NCBI RefSeq assembly: GCF_025460765.1
Contig: NZ_JAMWEG010000002.1
Span: 62,001-126,000 of the forward strand
From: Micromonospora sp. MA102
GTDB taxonomy: Bacteria; Actinomycetota; Actinomycetes; Mycobacteriales; Micromonosporaceae
DNA: 64,000 nt
Reading direction: 5' to 3'
Part shown: positions 20,152 through 28,612 of the stretch, piece after piece
How positions within the stretch are numbered: the stretch's first letter is position 1
Layout of the letters: each line of letters opens with the position of its first letter
Position numbers and translations under genes: made by a program
Notes under the pieces: generated by a model
The model's input: only the letters and a program-made list of their open reading frames with translations
Told to the model about the DNA's origin: nothing
Databases searched by the model: none

Positions 20152-20742
20152 TCAGACCAGGGCGCGGTCGCGGCCGGCGGGGAAGCGGTCCAGGGCGCCC
20201 GTGTTGGCCAGGGCGCGGGTCAGGAGCCAGGCGCCGGCGCCGGCGATGACCGTGGCGCTGACGATGGTCAGCAGGGCGTACGGCAGGCGGTAGTCGACCA
20301 GGTCGTAGGCCTTGTTCCAGTAGACGAAGTCGAAGATCGCCGCGGTCAGGCCGGTCAGCGCGCCGGCCAGCAGGGCGACCGGCAGCCGGTACGCGCGGTA
20401 GCGGAACGCCGCGAAGGCCAGCTCGGCGCCCACGCCCTGCATCAGGCCCTGCACGATGACGATGCCGCCCCACTGGCTGCCCAGCAGCGCGGAGACGATC
20501 GCCGCCAGCAGCTCGCAGTAGAGCGAGGCGCCGGGCTTGCGGATGACCAGGCCGCCGAGCACGGCCGGCACCAGCCAGACGCCGTAGATCAGCGTCTGCG
20601 CGGGCGGGAAGAAGGCGAAGGCCGCGTCCGTGGCGCTCCAGAGCAGGCCCCAGGCCCAGAAGATGACGCCGAAGGCGACGGCGATCACCGAGGCGACGAC
20701 GATGTCGACGGTGCGCCAGCGGTTGCTGTCGGTGTGGTTCAT
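20152..20742 (-). CDS. ykoE: ECF transporter S component, HMP/thiamine (YkoE)
   Basis: 196-residue YkoE-family substrate-binding membrane protein with about five to six hydrophobic helices, including the family segment KPGASLYCELLAAIVSALLG and a conserved FDFVYWNKAYDL. ATG 20742 is supported by GGGAG about seven bases upstream. It is the first gene behind a TPP riboswitch, so transport is reduced when thiamine diphosphate is plentiful. It is followed by the fused ATPase and the T subunit, giving a full ykoEDC transporter. Confidence 0.94.
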   Translation of the reverse strand: MNHTDSNRWRTVDIVVASVIAVAFGVIFWAWGLLWSATDAAFAFFPPAQTLIYGVWLVPAVLGGLVIRKPGASLYCELLAAIVSALLGSQWGGIVIVQGLMQGVGAELAFAAFRYRAYRLPVALLAGALTGLTAAIFDFVYWNKAYDLVDYRLPYALLTIVSATVIAGAGAWLLTRALANTGALDRFPAGRDRALV

Positions 20743-20784
20743 GGCGGACTCCCAGTTCAGGTGAGGAACCAGGAGAAGACGCAC

Positions 20785-20818
20785 GCCGCGCCCGATGGTC
20801 ACCGGACGGCGGCGCGGC
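20785..20818 (-). terminator. Possible expression platform of the TPP riboswitch
   Basis: Read on the minus strand, gccgcgcc (20818-20811) pairs perfectly with ggcgcggc (20792-20785), followed by gtcttctcc. It lies between the aptamer and ykoE, where a TPP-induced terminator is expected. Confidence 0.5.
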
Positions 20819-20831
20819 TGGAGGTCGACCG

Positions 20832-20917
<86 letters not shown>

Positions 20918-20987
20918 GATGTGAAGTTGTCTCGTCGCAGACGCTAGCACCGACCCCGCCCCCGGGCCCAGCAGGGCGATCGCCCGT

Positions 20988-20993
20988 TAGGGT
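20988..20993 (+). promoter_or_regulatory. Predicted -10 box for a leaderless hydrolase operon
   Basis: TAGGGT ends seven bases before the ATG at 21001, with no Shine-Dalgarno sequence. Confidence 0.55.
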
Positions 20994-21000
20994 GGCGATC

Positions 21001-21825
21001 ATGCGGGTCGAGGCGCGAGGGCTGACGTTCGAGGTACGCACCGGCGGCCCCGAGGGCGGTGACCCCGTGCTGCTGCTGCACGGCTTTCCTCAGCACTCCG
21101 GCGAGTGGGACGAGGTGACCCCCGCGCTGCACGCCGCCGGGCTGCGCACGTACGCGCTCGACCAGCGCGGCTACTCGCCCGGCGCCCGGCCGACGGACGT
21201 CGGGGCGTACCGGATCCCGGAGCTGGTGGCCGACGCGGCCGCCGTGCTCGACGCGCTCGGGGTGACCACCGCGCACCTGGTCGGCCACGACTGGGGCGCG
21301 ATCGTGGCGTGGGGGCTCGCGGCCGCGCACCCGGATCGGGTCCGCACGCTGACCGCCGTCTCGGTGCCGCACCCGGCGGCCATGGGGCACGCGCTCGCCA
21401 CCGACCCGCGGCAGAAGGCCCGGTCGTCCTACATCGCCCTGTTCCGCATGCCGGGCAAGGCGGAGAAGGTGCTGCTGGCGTTCCGCGCGGCGGCCCTGCG
21501 CCGGATGCTCGGCGGGGTGGGCGACGCCGACCGGGTGGCCCGCTACGCCGACCCGATGCGCGAGCCCGGCGCGCTGACCGCGGCGTTGAACTGGTACCGG
21601 GCCATGACCGGGGCGGACATGAAGGCCGTCGGGCCGGTGGGTGTGCCCACGACGTTCGTGTGGAGCGACGGGGACGTGGCGATCGGCCGCACCGCCGCCG
21701 AGGCGTGCGCCGCCCACGTCACCGGCGACTACCGCTTCGAGGTGCTGCCCGGCGTCACCCACTGGATCCCGGACGAGGCGCCGGCCCCGCTGGCCGCGGC
21801 GGTGCTCGCCCGCGCCGGCCGATGA
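21001..21825 (+). CDS. Alpha/beta hydrolase, epoxide-hydrolase-like
   Basis: 274-residue alpha/beta hydrolase. The oxyanion segment is LLLHGFPQHS, the nucleophile is Asp97 in GHDWG, the acid is probably Asp225 (WSDGD), and the catalytic His is His254 in VTHW. An Asp nucleophile followed by Trp fits epoxide hydrolases and haloalkane dehalogenases rather than serine esterases. ATG 21001 follows a -10-like TAGGGT, so the message is probably leaderless. The stop overlaps the next ATG by four bases, making a three-gene operon with an AAC(3)-like enzyme and a SIS protein. Confidence 0.9.
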   Translation: MRVEARGLTFEVRTGGPEGGDPVLLLHGFPQHSGEWDEVTPALHAAGLRTYALDQRGYSPGARPTDVGAYRIPELVADAAAVLDALGVTTAHLVGHDWGAIVAWGLAAAHPDRVRTLTAVSVPHPAAMGHALATDPRQKARSSYIALFRMPGKAEKVLLAFRAAALRRMLGGVGDADRVARYADPMREPGALTAALNWYRAMTGADMKAVGPVGVPTTFVWSDGDVAIGRTAAEACAAHVTGDYRFEVLPGVTHWIPDEAPAPLAAAVLARAGR

Positions 21826-22634
21826 CCCCGAGCCCCGCGCCGGCCCGGCCGCACACCCGGGCGTCGCTCGCCGCCCAGCTCCGCGACCTCGGCGTACGCC
21901 CCGGCGGGACCGTGCTCGTGCACGCCTCCCTGCGCCCGCTGGGTTTCCTCTGCGGCGGCCCCGAGGCGGTGCTGCTGGCCCTGCGTGACGTGCTCGGCCC
22001 GGCCGGCACGGTGGTGGTGCCCACCCACACGCCGGACAACAGCGACCCGGCGGAGTGGAGCAACCCGCCGGTGCCGGCGGACTGGTGGCCGGTGATCCGC
22101 GACGCGATGCCCGGCTTCGACCCGGCGGTGACCCCGAGCCGCTTCATGGGCGCGCTGGCCGAGCTGGTCCGCACCTCGCCGGGGGCGCTACGCAGCGACC
22201 ACCCGTACGTCTCGTTCGCCGCGCTCGGGCCGGCCGCCGCACGGATCGTCGCCGACCACGGGCGGGCCGACATGCTGGGTGAGGCCTCTCCGCTGGCCCG
22301 CCTCTACGACCTCGACGCCGACGTGCTGCTGCTCGGGGTGGACCACGGCAGCAACACGTCCCTGCATCTGGCGGAGTACCGGCAGCCGGCGCCGCCCCGG
22401 CAGCGCTGCGGCGCGGCCGTGCTGACCGCCGACGGCGGCCGGGAGTGGGTGTGGTGGAACGACGTGCGCCTGGACGAGGAGTGTTTCGCCCGGCTCGGCG
22501 CCGACCTGGAGACCACCGGCGCGGTGCGGCTCGGGCCGGTCGGCGACGGGACGGGCCGGTTGATGAGGCAGCGGGCGGCGGTCGACTTCGCGGTGGAGTG
22601 GCTGGCCGGACCGCGAGGGACGGAGGAAGCATGA
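21822..22634 (+). CDS. Aminoglycoside N(3)-acetyltransferase-like protein
   Basis: 270-residue member of the AAC(3)/YokD antibiotic-acetyltransferase family. Family blocks are complete: VHASLRPLG (His34), MGALAELVRTSPGALRSDHPYVSF, and LLGVDHGSNTSLHLAE with the catalytic-site His. Homologues are common in actinomycete chromosomes without giving aminoglycoside resistance, so the natural acceptor may be an amino sugar or other amine. It overlaps the hydrolase upstream (ATGA) and the SIS gene downstream by four bases each. Confidence 0.88.
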   Translation: MTPSPAPARPHTRASLAAQLRDLGVRPGGTVLVHASLRPLGFLCGGPEAVLLALRDVLGPAGTVVVPTHTPDNSDPAEWSNPPVPADWWPVIRDAMPGFDPAVTPSRFMGALAELVRTSPGALRSDHPYVSFAALGPAAARIVADHGRADMLGEASPLARLYDLDADVLLLGVDHGSNTSLHLAEYRQPAPPRQRCGAAVLTADGGREWVWWNDVRLDEECFARLGADLETTGAVRLGPVGDGTGRLMRQRAAVDFAVEWLAGPRGTEEA

Positions 22635-23380
22635 CGGTGAGCGCCGAGGCGTACCTGGCGATCGTGACCGAGACGATGGGCCGGGTCGCCGCCGACCAGC
22701 GGGAGAACGTGGCCCGGGCGGCGGATCTGATCGCCGCGTCGCTGCGCGCCGACGGGGTGGTGCACGCGTTCGGCACCGGCCACTCGGAGGCCCTCGCCAT
22801 GGAGGTCGCCGGCCGGGCCGGCGGGCTGGTACCCACCAACCGGATCGCCCTGCGTGACCTGGTGCTGCACGGCGGCGAGCCGGCCGACGTGCTCGGCCCG
22901 AAGCTGGAACGCGAGCCGGCCGTGGCGCACCGCCTCTACGAGCTGGCTCCGGTCCGGCCGCAGGACGTGTTCGTGCTCGCCTCGAACTCCGGGGTGAACG
23001 GGGCGATGGTCGAGTTCGCCGCCATCGTGAAGGAGCGCGGGCACGGGCTGGTGGCGATCACCTCGGTGCGGCACTCGGCCCGGATGACGTCCCGCCACCC
23101 GTCCGGGCGCAAGCTCGCCGACTTCGCCGACGTGGTGCTGGACAACGGCGCCCCGTACGGCGACGCCACCCTCCCGCTGCCCGGTGGTGGCGCGGTCGGC
23201 GCGGTCTCGTCGATCACCGCCGCGCTGCTGGCCCAGCAGATCGTCACCGAGGTGGTCGCCCGGCTGCTCGCGGCGGGGGAGCGGCCCCCGGTCTACCTGT
23301 CCGCCAACATCACCGGCGGCGACGAGCACAACGCCGAGCTGGAGGCCCGGTACGCGGGCCGCATCCGCCGCGGGTCCTGA
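22631..23380 (+). CDS. SIS domain sugar-phosphate-binding protein
   Basis: 249-residue SIS (sugar isomerase) domain protein of the UPF0309/phosphosugar-binding type. It shows FGTGHSEALAMEVAGRAGG near the phosphate-binding loop and the second SIS segment VLASNSGVNGAMVEFA. The single domain without a glutaminase or HTH suggests a phosphosugar isomerase or sensor, possibly for N-acetylated amino sugars. ATG 22631 has GGAGGAA just upstream and overlaps the AAC(3)-like stop. Last gene of the operon; a hairpin follows. Confidence 0.87.
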   Translation: MTVSAEAYLAIVTETMGRVAADQRENVARAADLIAASLRADGVVHAFGTGHSEALAMEVAGRAGGLVPTNRIALRDLVLHGGEPADVLGPKLEREPAVAHRLYELAPVRPQDVFVLASNSGVNGAMVEFAAIVKERGHGLVAITSVRHSARMTSRHPSGRKLADFADVVLDNGAPYGDATLPLPGGGAVGAVSSITAALLAQQIVTEVVARLLAAGERPPVYLSANITGGDEHNAELEARYAGRIRRGS

Positions 23381-23418
23381 ACCGGTTTCACGCTCGGCCG
23401 GACGGGGCACAGGCTGTG

Positions 23419-23445
23419 CTGCCGGTGGGAGGCCCCCACCGGCAG
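23419..23445 (+). terminator. Hairpin terminator after the SIS gene
   Basis: Perfect 11-bp stem ctgccggtggg/cccaccggcag with a five-base loop, followed by a moderately T-rich stretch (taccgtcttccc). Confidence 0.65.
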
Positions 23446-23469
23446 TACCGTCTTCCCTGGAGGTAGCGG

Positions 23470-23973
23470 GTGTCCAAGGAAACCGAGAAGCAGCGCTGGC
23501 AGCGCAACTTCGCCGACCTGCTCCAGGAGCTGCGGGTGGCGCAGACCGGGGTGCAGATCCTGTTCGCCTTCCTGCTGACCCTGCCCTTCAGCAACGGTTT
23601 CACCCGGACCACCGAGTTCCAGCGGGACGTCTACACCGTCGCGCTGCTGGCCGCCGCCGCGGCCACCGCGATGATCATTTCGCCGGTCGCCTTCCACCGG
23701 GCGCTGTTCCGCCAGGGCCGCAAGCCGGAGCTGGTCCGCTTCGCGCACCGCATGGCCAGCGGCGGCCTCGGCTTCATGCTGATCTCGATGGTCAGCGCGG
23801 TCCTGCTGATCACCGACTTCGTGCTGGACCGCCCGATCGCGTTCGTGCTCAGCACGATCACCGGGCTCTGGTTCCTGACCTTCTGGGTGATCCTGCCGTT
23901 CGCCCGGCGCAACTGGGGTGACGACGACATCGACGACGAGGACGACGATCCGCAATCGCTGGCCGGCGACTGA
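23470..23973 (+). CDS. DUF6328 family membrane protein
   Basis: 167-residue membrane protein with four predicted helices (about 28-45, 58-75, 95-112, 118-137). It begins with a charged N-terminus (SKETEKQRWQRNFADLLQELRVAQTGVQ) and ends with an acidic tail DDDIDDEDDD. The pattern matches the actinobacterial DUF6328 family, whose function is unknown. GTG 23470 is preceded by GGAGGT about seven bases upstream. Monocistronic, bounded by hairpins on both sides. Confidence 0.83.
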   Translation: MSKETEKQRWQRNFADLLQELRVAQTGVQILFAFLLTLPFSNGFTRTTEFQRDVYTVALLAAAAATAMIISPVAFHRALFRQGRKPELVRFAHRMASGGLGFMLISMVSAVLLITDFVLDRPIAFVLSTITGLWFLTFWVILPFARRNWGDDDIDDEDDDPQSLAGD

Positions 23974-24006
23974 CCGCCCCGGACCCGCCAAATCGGACGT
24001 GCGCGC

Positions 24007-24041
24007 GACGCTACCCCTGGGTAACACCCGGGGGTAGCGTC
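24007..24041 (+). terminator. Long hairpin between DUF6328 gene and acyl-CoA dehydrogenase
   Basis: Perfect 11-bp stem gacgctacccc/ggggtagcgtc, continued inside by gggt/accc around a three-base loop, followed by gttctcgtc. It probably terminates the upstream gene. Confidence 0.7.
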
Positions 24042-24091
24042 GTTCTCGTCGCACGTCGACGCAGCCGGACCGAGGTCTCCAGGAGGCAGCC

Positions 24092-26134
24092 GTGACCACG
24101 ACACAGAACAGCCGACCCGACCCCGCCGGACACGGCGGCCCGACCGGGCGGGTGGCGCCCATCGACGATCCTCCGCAGCCGGCCGGCGTGGCGACGGGCG
24201 GGGCCGGGCCGCTGCCGACCGAAGCCGGCCAGGTCTCCGAGAAGGAGGCCCGGCAGGTCGCCGAGGCGGCCCGCGAGTCGGCCTGGGACCGGCCCAGCTT
24301 CGGCAAGGAGCTGTTCCTCGGCCGCTTCCAGCTCGACCTGATCAACCCCTGGCCCCGCACCGATCCGGCGGAGGCGGCGCGGGCCGAGGAGTTCCTGGCC
24401 GCGTTCGGGGCGTACCTGGACTCCGAGGTGGACGGTGCGGCCATCGAACGGGACGCGCGCATCCCCGACGAGGTGTTCCAGGGGCTGGCCCGGCTCGGCG
24501 CGTTCGGCATGAAGATCGACCGGAAGCACGGCGGCCTCGGGCTGAGCAACCTGCACTACTGCCGGGCCCTGATGCGGGCCGGCTCGGTGAACCCGTCGAT
24601 CGGCGCGCTGCTGTCCGCACACCAGTCGATCGGCGTGCCGCAGCCGCTGAAGATGTTCGGCACGCCCGAGCAGAAGGAGCGCTTCCTGCCCCGGCTGGCC
24701 GCCGGCGAGGTCTCCGCCTTCCTGCTCACCGAGCCCGACGTCGGCTCCGACCCCGCCCGCCTGGCCACCACGGCCGAGCCGACCGAGGACGGCACCGGCT
24801 ACCGCCTCAACGGGGTGAAGCTGTGGGCCACCAACGGCACGGTCGCCACCCTGCTGGTGGTGATGGCCCGGGTGCCGGCGGCGGAGGGACGGCGCGGCGG
24901 CATCACCGCCTTCGTGGTGGAGGGCGACAGCGAGGGCATCACCGTCGAACGGCGCAACGAGTTCATCGGGCTCCGCGGCCTGGAGAACAGCCTCACCCGG
25001 TTCCACGACGTCTTCGTGCCGAAGGAGAACGTGATCGGCGGCGAGGGCAAGGGCCTGAAGATCGCGCTGACCACGTTGAACACCGGCCGGCTCTCACTGC
25101 CGGCCATGTGCGTGGGCGCCGGCAAGTGGGCGTTGAACGTCGCCCGGGAGTGGGCCGCCGACCGGGTCCAGTGGGGCCGGCCGGTCGGCGAGCACGAGGC
25201 GGTCGCCAAGAAGCTGGCCTTCATCGCCGCGACCACGTACGGCATGGAGTCCATGCTGGACCTCTGCTGCCTGCTCGCCGACGACGACCGCAACGACATC
25301 CGCATCGAGGCCGCGCTGGTGAAGCTCTACGCCAGCGAGATGGCGTGGAAGATCGCCGACGAGCTGATCCAGATCCGGGGCGGGCGCGGCTACGAGACGG
25401 CCGACTCCCTGGCCGCGCGGGGCGAGCGTCCGGCCGCCGTCGAGCAGCTCCTGCGCGACCTGCGGATCAACCGGATCTTCGAAGGCTCCACCGAGATCAT
25501 GCACCTGCTGATCGCCCGCGAGGCGGTCGACGCGCACCTCTCGGTGGCCGGCGACATCATCGATCCGGACGCCGGGCTGGGCCGCAAGGCGCGGGCCGGC
25601 GCGCGGGCCGGGGCCTTCTACGCGAAGTGGCTGCCCACCCTGGCCGTCGGCAAGGGCCAGGCGCCCGGGGCCTTCCACGAGTTCGGCCCGCTCGCCGGGC
25701 ACCTGCGGCACGTCGAGCGGAGCTCCCGCAAGCTGGCCCGGTCCACCTTCTACGCGATGTCCCGCTGGCAGGGGAAGATGGAGCGCAAGCAGGCGTTCCT
25801 CGGCCGGGTGGTGGACATCGGCGCGGAGCTGTTCGCGATGTCGGCGGTCTGCGTCCGGGCGGTCGCCGAGCGCGCCGAGCACCCGGAGAACGTCGAGCTG
25901 GCCGACCTGTTCTGCCGGCAGGCCCGGCTGCGCGTCGACGAGCTGGTCACCGGGCTGTGGTCGAACACCGACTCGGTGGACGTGGCCGCCGCGAAGCGGA
26001 TCATCGCGGGCCGCTACGCCTCGATCGAGGAGGGCGTGGTCACCCCGCCCGCCGATCAGCCCTGGGTGGCCCGCTGGGAGCCCGGCCCGTCGACGGCGCA
26101 GGACGTGCGCCGCCGCATCCCGCCCGCGTCGTGA
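24092..26134 (+). CDS. Acyl-CoA dehydrogenase, long form
   Basis: 680-residue FAD-dependent acyl-CoA dehydrogenase, well above the usual 380-400. After a disordered N-terminus of about 45 residues come the N-terminal helical domain (LGAFGMKIDRKHGGLGLSN), the middle beta domain (LTEPDVGSDPARLATTAEP), and the C-terminal flavin domain with NRIFEGSTEIMHLLIARE. About 150 extra C-terminal residues follow, as in very-long-chain (VLCAD-like) enzymes. GTG 24092 has CAGGAGG upstream. Likely fatty-acid beta-oxidation; chain length is unknown. Confidence 0.92.
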   Translation: MTTTQNSRPDPAGHGGPTGRVAPIDDPPQPAGVATGGAGPLPTEAGQVSEKEARQVAEAARESAWDRPSFGKELFLGRFQLDLINPWPRTDPAEAARAEEFLAAFGAYLDSEVDGAAIERDARIPDEVFQGLARLGAFGMKIDRKHGGLGLSNLHYCRALMRAGSVNPSIGALLSAHQSIGVPQPLKMFGTPEQKERFLPRLAAGEVSAFLLTEPDVGSDPARLATTAEPTEDGTGYRLNGVKLWATNGTVATLLVVMARVPAAEGRRGGITAFVVEGDSEGITVERRNEFIGLRGLENSLTRFHDVFVPKENVIGGEGKGLKIALTTLNTGRLSLPAMCVGAGKWALNVAREWAADRVQWGRPVGEHEAVAKKLAFIAATTYGMESMLDLCCLLADDDRNDIRIEAALVKLYASEMAWKIADELIQIRGGRGYETADSLAARGERPAAVEQLLRDLRINRIFEGSTEIMHLLIAREAVDAHLSVAGDIIDPDAGLGRKARAGARAGAFYAKWLPTLAVGKGQAPGAFHEFGPLAGHLRHVERSSRKLARSTFYAMSRWQGKMERKQAFLGRVVDIGAELFAMSAVCVRAVAERAEHPENVELADLFCRQARLRVDELVTGLWSNTDSVDVAAAKRIIAGRYASIEEGVVTPPADQPWVARWEPGPSTAQDVRRRIPPAS

Positions 26135-26173
26135 CGGTCGGAGGCCCCCGTCGGACGCGGCGGGGGCCCGCCG

Positions 26174-26347
26174 TCAGCGGGCGACCGCCCAGGCGATCAC
26201 CCCGGCCAGGATGAGGCCGTTCAGGCCGGCCAGCACGAGGTACGCGGCCGGCGGGATCCGGCGGCCCTTGCGGACGAAGCTCACCAGGACGCCCGCGTAG
26301 ATCAGCAGCAGGACCGCGACGACGATCAGGAAGTACAGCACCGGCAC
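26174..26347 (-). CDS. 57-residue two-helix membrane protein
   Basis: Small membrane protein read from GTG 26347: VPVLYFLIVVAVLLLIYAG forms helix 1, a basic loop FVRKGRRIPP follows, and AAYLVLAGLNGLILAGVIAW forms helix 2. It begins three bases after the stop of the gene at 26351-26956 on the same strand, so it is almost certainly co-transcribed. No family is recognised. It is short enough to be missed by gene callers with a 60-residue cut-off. Confidence 0.7.
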   Translation of the reverse strand: MPVLYFLIVVAVLLLIYAGVLVSFVRKGRRIPPAAYLVLAGLNGLILAGVIAWAVAR

Positions 26348-26350
26348 ACC

Positions 26351-26956
26351 TTACCGGCCGGTGCGCAGCCCGAGTCCGCGCAGCTCCAGCGCGGCGAGCG
26401 CGTCGACGGTCCCGTCGTCGCCGCGGCGCCACGCCTCGGCCACGTCCGGCCCGATCCGGTTCAACTTCGCGAGGGGCTGCCCGGCGAGCGCGCGCAGCGC
26501 GAGCAGGTCCCGCCCGGCCGGGGCGGCGGCCAGCGCCTTCGCCGCGCCGGCCCGCCGCATCCAGCGCACCCGCAGCGGCAGCCAGCCGAACAGCACCAGA
26601 CCGAGCGGGAAGACCAGCACCGCGATGGTCAGCGCCAGGGCCAGCTGGCCGACCAGTTCCTGCTGGTCCCGGCCGGCCTCGGCGACGGCGCGGGCGGCCT
26701 CGGCGGCCTTCGTGAAGGGGCCGGTCAGCTCGTCGCCGACCAGCGGCACGCGGCCGACCTTGCCGCCGGCGTCGGCCAGGTTGTCGGCGAGTCCGCCACC
26801 GGCCCCCTCCAGCTTCTGTCCGGGTACGGCGAGCTTCTCGACGAGGTCGTGCAGCCAGAGCGCGAAGCGGATCGCCGCGTACACCCAGACGACCACGAGC
26901 AGATCGGTGAGGAGCTGACGGAGGGCGGTCGGAAAACGGTCGGCGTAGATCTTCAC
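26351..26956 (-). CDS. Conserved actinobacterial membrane protein
   Basis: About 201 residues from GTG 26956 (VKIYADRFPTALRQLL), or 213 from GTG 26992; neither start has a clear ribosome binding site. Two hydrophobic segments (about residues 14-34 and 105-128 from the shorter start) flank an Ala/Gly/Asp-rich extracytoplasmic-looking stretch. The C-terminus is helical and Ala/Leu/Arg-rich. I do not recognise a named family. It lies 48 bases downstream of zur on the same strand and may be part of the zinc operon. Confidence 0.75.
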   Translation of the reverse strand: MKIYADRFPTALRQLLTDLLVVVWVYAAIRFALWLHDLVEKLAVPGQKLEGAGGGLADNLADAGGKVGRVPLVGDELTGPFTKAAEAARAVAEAGRDQQELVGQLALALTIAVLVFPLGLVLFGWLPLRVRWMRRAGAAKALAAAPAGRDLLALRALAGQPLAKLNRIGPDVAEAWRRGDDGTVDALAALELRGLGLRTGR

Positions 26957-27004
26957 GCCGGACAGCGTGCCACGGCCCGGCCGTCCGGGCACGGGTCGGT
27001 TTTC

Positions 27005-27397
27005 TCAGCCGGCGCAGGCCGGGCAGGTGCCGAAGATCTCCAGGGTGTGGCTGACCTGCGCGTACCCGTGCTCGGCGGCGACCCGCTCGGCCCAGCTCTC
27101 CACCGCGGGGCCGGCCACCTCCACGGTCCGGCCGCAGGCCCGGCAGACCAGGTGGTGGTGGTGGCCCTCGCTGCACCGCCGGTAGAGGTGCTCGCCGCCG
27201 GGCGGGCGCATCACGTCGATCTCACCGGCGTCGGCCAGCCCCTGCAGGGTCCGGTAGACGGTGGTCAGGCCGACCCGCTCGCCGCGCTGGCGCAGCATGG
27301 CGTGCAGGTCCTGGGCGCTGTGGAAGCCGTCGACCTCGGCCAGGAGCGCGCTCACCGCGCTCCGCTGGCGGGTGTTGCGCAGTGCCCCCTCGGTCAC
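27005..27397 (-). CDS. zur: Fur family transcriptional regulator, probably Zur
   Basis: 130-residue Fur-family metalloregulator. The N-terminal winged helix (about 1-75, with TTVYRTLQGLADAGEID) precedes the dimerisation domain with HHHHLVCRACG and a second CxxC in CPACAG that together hold structural zinc. Gene context (arsR immediately upstream with a four-base overlap, znuACB beyond) points to zinc rather than iron sensing, matching the Rv2358-Rv2359 (SmtB-Zur) pair of M. tuberculosis. Confidence 0.92.
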   Translation of the reverse strand: MTEGALRNTRQRSAVSALLAEVDGFHSAQDLHAMLRQRGERVGLTTVYRTLQGLADAGEIDVMRPPGGEHLYRRCSEGHHHHLVCRACGRTVEVAGPAVESWAERVAAEHGYAQVSHTLEIFGTCPACAG

Positions 27398-27696
27398 GAC
27401 GGCCCCTCCCCGGCGTGGCTGACCGCGTCCGCCACGATGTGCGCGACGTGCTCGTCCACCAGCGCGTACGCGATCTCCCGGCCGCGCCGCGAGCCGCGCA
27501 CCACGCCGGCGCCGCGCAGCACCCGCAGGTGCTGGGAGACCAGTGGCTGCGGGGCGCCGAGCTTCTCCACCAGCTCGTGCACGCAGCGCTCGCCCTCGGC
27601 CAGTTCGCTGACGATCGCCAGCCGGATCGGCGCCGACAGCGCGCGCAGCAGGTCGCCCGCGCCCTCGAAGGCGTCGTACCCGTTCGTGACCGTCAT
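27394..27696 (-). CDS. ArsR/SmtB family metal-sensing repressor
   Basis: 100-residue ArsR-family winged helix protein: ALSAPIRLAIVSELAEGERCVHELVEKLG followed by recognition helix PQPLVSQHLRVLR and a wing VVRGSRRGREIAYAL. The C-terminal His residues (DEHVAHIVADAVSHAG) fit the alpha-5 zinc sites of SmtB/CzrA-type sensors. Start ATG 27696 has a -10-like TACCGT six bases upstream. Its stop overlaps the zur start. In mycobacteria the equivalent SmtB represses the pair until zinc is high. Confidence 0.93.
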   Translation of the reverse strand: MTVTNGYDAFEGAGDLLRALSAPIRLAIVSELAEGERCVHELVEKLGAPQPLVSQHLRVLRGAGVVRGSRRGREIAYALVDEHVAHIVADAVSHAGEGPS

Positions 27697-27702
27697 CCCG
27701 TA

Positions 27703-27708
27703 ACGGTA
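27703..27708 (-). promoter_or_regulatory. Predicted -10 box for leaderless arsR-zur
   Basis: On the minus strand TACCGT ends six bases before ATG 27696. It sits within a gttac-c-gttac direct repeat that could be the SmtB operator. Confidence 0.5.
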
Positions 27709-27739
27709 ACCAATGCCAGCAGCGCCGGCCCGGACGGCC

Positions 27740-28612
27740 TCACCGCAGCACCACCTCGTGCTCCGGCGGCTCCACCACCGGCACGGCAACCGGGCGGGTC
27801 CGCCGGCGCAGCGCCCGCCAGCCGGCCGCGAGCAGCGCCACCACCAGGAACGAGCCGATCGCCAGCAGCACCACCGACGCGCCGGGCGCGGTGTCCGCGG
27901 TGGCGGCCACCCAGACGCCGGCACCGGCCGCGAACAGCCCCAGCGCCATGGCCGCCGTCATGGTGGCCCGGAAGCCCCGGGTCACCTGCTGCGCGGTGGC
28001 CACCGGCACCACCATGAGCGCGCTGATCAGCAGCACCCCGACCGCCCGCATGGCGATCGTCACGGTCACCGCGGTGCCGACCGCGAGGAGCAGGTTCAAG
28101 GCCCGCACGGGCAGGCCGGAGACGCGCGCGTACTCCTCGTCGTGGCAGACCGCGAAGAGAGCCGGTCGCAGCGCCAGCATGGTCACCAGGATCGCCACGC
28201 CGAGCACCAGGATGGTCACCAGGTCCGCCGGCGACGTCGTGGTCAGCGACCCGAAGAGGTACGCGTTGAGCTTGCCGCTGCCGGCGTCCGAGAGCCCGAC
28301 CAGCATCACGCCACCGGCGATGCCCCCGTAGAACAGCAGCGCCAGGGCCAGGTCCCCGGAGGTGCGCCCGCGCGAGCGGACCAGCTCGATCACGATCGCG
28401 CCGAGCGTGGCCGCGATGACCGCGACCAGCACGGGGGAGCGGTTGAGCAGCAGCCCGGCGCCGACGCCGGTGAGCGCCACGTGGCCGATGCCGTCGCCGA
28501 TCAGCGCCAGCCGGCGCTGCACCAGGTAGATGCCGAGCGCCGGGGCGGCCAGCCCGATGACCAGCGCGCCGACCAGGGCGCGCAGCATGAAGTCGTACTG
28601 GAAGAGGTCCAT
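27740..28612 (-). CDS. znuB: Zinc ABC transporter permease ZnuB-like
   Basis: 290-residue permease of the metal ABC-3 family with about eight to nine helices. It shows the family segments DGIGHVALTGVGAG and MRAVGVLLISALMVVPVATA. The ATG at 28612 shares one base with the znuC stop (TGATG), so it is translationally coupled. It is the third gene of znuA-znuC-znuB. The last 30 residues are basic and cytoplasmic. Zinc is favoured over manganese because of the zur/arsR neighbours. Confidence 0.92.
   Translation of the reverse strand: MDLFQYDFMLRALVGALVIGLAAPALGIYLVQRRLALIGDGIGHVALTGVGAGLLLNRSPVLVAVIAATLGAIVIELVRSRGRTSGDLALALLFYGGIAGGVMLVGLSDAGSGKLNAYLFGSLTTTSPADLVTILVLGVAILVTMLALRPALFAVCHDEEYARVSGLPVRALNLLLAVGTAVTVTIAMRAVGVLLISALMVVPVATAQQVTRGFRATMTAAMALGLFAAGAGVWVAATADTAPGASVVLLAIGSFLVVALLAAGWRALRRRTRPVAVPVVEPPEHEVVLR

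Noticed and set aside
21822..22634. Aminoglycoside resistance gene
   Set aside because: Family motifs are present, but chromosomal AAC(3)-like proteins are common in actinomycetes and mostly do not confer resistance. The operon context suggests another substrate.
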